64,000 nucleotides of DNA, from positions 1,364,001 through 1,428,000 of the forward strand of contig NZ_FNSV01000005.1 in assembly GCF_900105905.1 (NCBI RefSeq), written 5' to 3'. Shown piece after piece: positions 61,700-64,000 of this stretch. A program made the position numbers and the translations under genes. The notes beneath the pieces were generated by a model. That model searched no databases. It was not told the origin of the DNA and saw only the letters and a program-made list of their open reading frames with translations. Origin of the DNA: Rhodococcus koreensis (GTDB lineage: Bacteria; Actinomycetota; Actinomycetes; Mycobacteriales; Mycobacteriaceae). Numbering within the stretch: position 1 is the stretch's first letter; each line of letters begins with the position of its first letter.

Positions 61700-63223
61700 T
61701 CACGCCTGCTGCGCGGCCTTCTCGGCGGCCTGCGCCTGCGCGACCTGTTGCGGGGTGAAGCGGATGAACAGCGCGGCGAATCCCGCGATGAGGGCGCAGC
61801 CGGCGCTGCCGACGAGGGCGAAGGTGTAGCCGTTGCCCAGTGCCTCGAGTTGCGCCGGATTCATGTCCGCGACCTTGCCGGAGATGCCGCCGAGCGAGAG
61901 GGTGCGCGACGTGGCCATCGCCCCGATGACGGCGAGGGCGAGGGGGCCGCCCAGGGTCTGCGCCACCTGCGCGATGGCGGCGAGCGGCCCGATCTCGGTT
62001 TCCGACACCCCGGCGATGGCGCACAGCGGGAGCGGGACCACGGCGAGTCCGACGCCGAACCCGATGCCGATGACCGGTACGAACAGGTTGGCCAGATAGG
62101 TGGCGGAACTGTCGAGGGTCGACCCGTAGAGCAGCCCGACCACCATGATCGTGGCGCCGGCGACCACGAGCCACCGCGGCTGGATCCGCACGGCGAGCTT
62201 GGACGCCACCGCGGCCGCGCTGCCGAGGCCGAACGCGAACGGGATGAACGCGAGGCCCGCCTCCAGCGGGCTGTAGCCGAGGATGTCCTGGACGAACAAC
62301 GCCACGAACGCGGCGACCGTGAACATGACGGCACCGGCGAAGAAGATCGCGACGAGCGTCGCCACCCGGTTCTTGTCGTGGAACAGCGAGAACGGCAGCA
62401 GCGGGTTGTCGGCGGTCCGTTCGACGTACAGGAACGCGCCGAACAGCAGCAGCCCGGCGACGAGCGCACCGATCACGTACGGACTCCCCCAGCCGAGTTC
62501 CGGGCCCTCGGTGAGCGCGAACACCACGCCCGTCGCCGCGACCGTCGCGAGGACCGCGCCGGGAACGTCGAGGGCCAGGCGCTCGCCCGCCGTCTCCTTC
62601 AGCGCCACGAACGCGCACCCCACGATGACGACGCCGATGGGCACGTTGATGAGGAAGATCAGGCGCCACGACACCTCGGTGAGCGCGCCGCCGATGATCA
62701 GGCCCGCGATCGACCCGATGCCCGTCATGGCCGCGAAGATCGCGATGGCCTGGTTGCGCGCGGGTCCGGCCGCGAACGTCGTCGCGACCAGGGCCAGTGC
62801 CGTCGGCGAGGCCACCGCGGCGCCGACGCCCTGCAGGAACCGGGCCGCGATCAGCATGAACTCGCCCACCGCCAGACCGCACAGCAGCGAGGCGATCGTG
62901 AACAGGGCGACACCGCCGACGAACATCTTCTTCCGGCCGAACGCGTCACCGAGCCGTCCGCCCAGCAGCATGAGGCCACCGAACGCAAGCGCGTACGACG
63001 TCAGCACCCAGTTGCGGCCGCTGTCGCTCAGACCCAGGTCGGCCTGCAGCGGCGCGAGCGCCAGATTCGCGACGGTGCCGTCGAGGACCACCATCATCTG
63101 CAGCCCGCTCAGCACGACGATCGCCAGCCCCATCACGCGGGTGGCGGCGGGCGGATTCACCGTGGCTCTCGCCGCAGACTGGTTCGACGCCGGCGCGCCT
63201 TCGGGTACTCGGGATTCAGACAC
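61700..63223 (-). CDS. efpA: EfpA-like MFS efflux transporter
   Basis: A 507-residue DHA2-family pump with fourteen hydrophobic segments. It parallels M. tuberculosis EfpA (Rv2846c) through its length: FGGLMLLGGRLGDAFGRKKM (motif A), SPTALALVATTFAAGPARNQ, GGALTEVSWRLIFLINVPIG (motif C) and the C-terminal FIRFTPQQVAQAQ. EfpA-type pumps export drugs and have been linked to lipid transport. The ATG at 63223 is 11 bases after the cysG stop, so it is probably co-transcribed with sirohaem synthesis, as in mycobacteria. Confidence 0.92.
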   Translation of the reverse strand: MSESRVPEGAPASNQSAARATVNPPAATRVMGLAIVVLSGLQMMVVLDGTVANLALAPLQADLGLSDSGRNWVLTSYALAFGGLMLLGGRLGDAFGRKKMFVGGVALFTIASLLCGLAVGEFMLIAARFLQGVGAAVASPTALALVATTFAAGPARNQAIAIFAAMTGIGSIAGLIIGGALTEVSWRLIFLINVPIGVVIVGCAFVALKETAGERLALDVPGAVLATVAATGVVFALTEGPELGWGSPYVIGALVAGLLLFGAFLYVERTADNPLLPFSLFHDKNRVATLVAIFFAGAVMFTVAAFVALFVQDILGYSPLEAGLAFIPFAFGLGSAAAVASKLAVRIQPRWLVVAGATIMVVGLLYGSTLDSSATYLANLFVPVIGIGFGVGLAVVPLPLCAIAGVSETEIGPLAAIAQVAQTLGGPLALAVIGAMATSRTLSLGGISGKVADMNPAQLEALGNGYTFALVGSAGCALIAGFAALFIRFTPQQVAQAQAAEKAAQQA

Positions 63224-63234
63224 GGGGGTTCACG

Positions 63235-64000
63235 TTACCCAGCGTCCACAGAAAACCCGGCCACGGGCCCGATGACCACGATGGCGGGGGGACGGATCTG
63301 CTCTTCCTTGACCCGCGCGGCCACGGTCTGGAGATCGGCCCGCAGGGTGCGCTGCGTCCGCAGCGTGCCCTCCTGGATCACCGTGACCGGGGTGTCCACG
63401 GGACGCCCGCCGTCCATCAGGACGGTCGCGAACGCCTCGATGCGTTCGACGGCCATCAGCAACACGATCGTGCCCTTCAACCGGGCCAGCGCCGACCAGT
63501 CGACGAGGGAATCCGGGTGGTCGGGGGCGACGTGACCGCTGACGACGACGAACTCGTGGGTGACGCCCCGGTGGGTGACCGGGATGCCGGCGGCCGACGG
63601 CACCGAGATGGCGCTGGTGATCCCGGGGACGACCGTGACGGGCACACCCGCCGCGGCGCACGCCTCCAGTTCCTCGTAGCCGCGCCCGAACACGTACGGG
63701 TCGCCGCCCTTGAGCCGCACCACGAACTTGCCGGCCTTCGCGCCGTCGATGAGGGCGGCGTTGATCGCCTCCTGCGCCATCGCGCGGCCGTACGGAATCT
63801 TCGCGGCGTCGATGACCTCGACGTCCGAGCCCAGTTCGGCGAGCAGTTCGGGCGGGGCGAGGCGGTCGGCGACCACCACGTCGGCCCGGGCCAGCAGTCG
63901 ACGGCCGCGCACGGTGATGAGGTCGGGGTCGCCCGGACCGCCGCCCACCAGCGCGACACCGGCTGCCGGATGGTCGGCGGTGTCGGCGACCGCACCCGAT
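63235..64000 (-). CDS. cysG: Uroporphyrinogen-III C-methyltransferase (CysG C-terminal part), cut by the window edge
   Basis: The C-terminal 255 or so residues of a SUMT enzyme that methylates uroporphyrinogen III to precorrin-2 for sirohaem and cobalamin. Family motifs are GGGPGDPDLITVRGRRLL, VVVADRLAPPELL, FVVRLKGGDPYVFGRGYEEL and GIPVTHRGVTHEF. The frame stays open to position 64000 upstream of the motif, so the protein begins outside the window. In mycobacteria the same gene (Rv2847c) carries an N-terminal precorrin-2 dehydrogenase domain, which would lie off the right edge. Confidence 0.93.
   Translation of the reverse strand, partial: SGAVADTADHPAAGVALVGGGPGDPDLITVRGRRLLARADVVVADRLAPPELLAELGSDVEVIDAAKIPYGRAMAQEAINAALIDGAKAGKFVVRLKGGDPYVFGRGYEELEACAAAGVPVTVVPGITSAISVPSAAGIPVTHRGVTHEFVVVSGHVAPDHPDSLVDWSALARLKGTIVLLMAVERIEAFATVLMDGGRPVDTPVTVIQEGTLRTQRTLRADLQTVAARVKEEQIRPPAIVVIGPVAGFSVDAG

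Noticed and set aside
1..64000. tRNA or rRNA genes
   Set aside because: None noticed while reading intergenic regions; a covariance-model scan would be needed to exclude tRNAs fully.

Overview
The window is high-GC actinobacterial DNA with many GTG starts. It is most consistent with a Rhodococcus of the jostii/opacus kind. The right two thirds follow the gene order around Mycobacterium tuberculosis gpsI-rpsO-ribF, mntR, truB-pptT-pptH, dinF-nrnA-rbfA-infB-ylxR-nusA-rimP, Rv2843-Rv2844, proS, efpA and cysG. The left part carries Rhodococcus accessory genes: a wax ester synthase/DGAT paralog, a three-helix bundle protein, an ANTAR protein and a LUD protein. Family calls come from reading motifs and recalled homologs; no search was run.

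Layout. 0-10.3 kb is accessory and partly decayed. It holds the LUD protein, a DUF6328 membrane protein, an ANTAR regulator, a histidine phosphatase, an SCP2-alpha/beta-hydrolase fusion, a frameshifted lipoprotein/membrane-protein pair, an IS607-type remnant (broken TnpA, intact RuvC-type TnpB), a WS/DGAT with an altered active site, and a broken Pls/PosA-type fragment. 10.3-21.2 kb is transport. MarR with a clear operator comes first. A minus-strand run follows, from a PiT phosphate transporter through a small membrane protein and a double-DUF3349 protein to a GlnX/GlnH-like sensor pair. Divergent from it is a Ugp-like ABC operon with a metallophosphodiesterase inside it, followed by an orphan LysR.

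22-39 kb is the conserved core: a small phosphatase, pnp, rpsO, ribF, mntR, then an almost unbroken minus-strand run rimP-nusA-ylxR-infB-DUF503-rbfA-nrnA-dinF-pptH-pptT-truB. Maturation of the translation machinery thus shares a run with a phosphopantetheinyl transferase and its opposing hydrolase.

39-64 kb holds a Tat lipoprotein/DUF4439 pair, a SnoaL-like/SDR pair, an ABC-2 exporter divergent from a DesK/NarL-type two-component system, a DHA2 exporter divergent from TetR with a strong inverted-repeat operator, an FHA-HTH protein, a hydrolase, two small secreted proteins, an acyl-CoA dehydrogenase behind a double palindrome, proS, yaaA, a tctCBA-usp operon divergent from a CitA/CitB-type two-component system, a secreted serine protease, a glyoxalase, efpA, and the C-terminal part of cysG running off the right edge.

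I saw no rRNA, tRNA or CRISPR array. The least explained items are the TnpB locus with its downstream small ORF, the transporter-embedded phosphodiesterase next to PiT, the paired hairpins between infB and DUF503, the twin secreted proteins, and several clean inverted repeats that look like operators.
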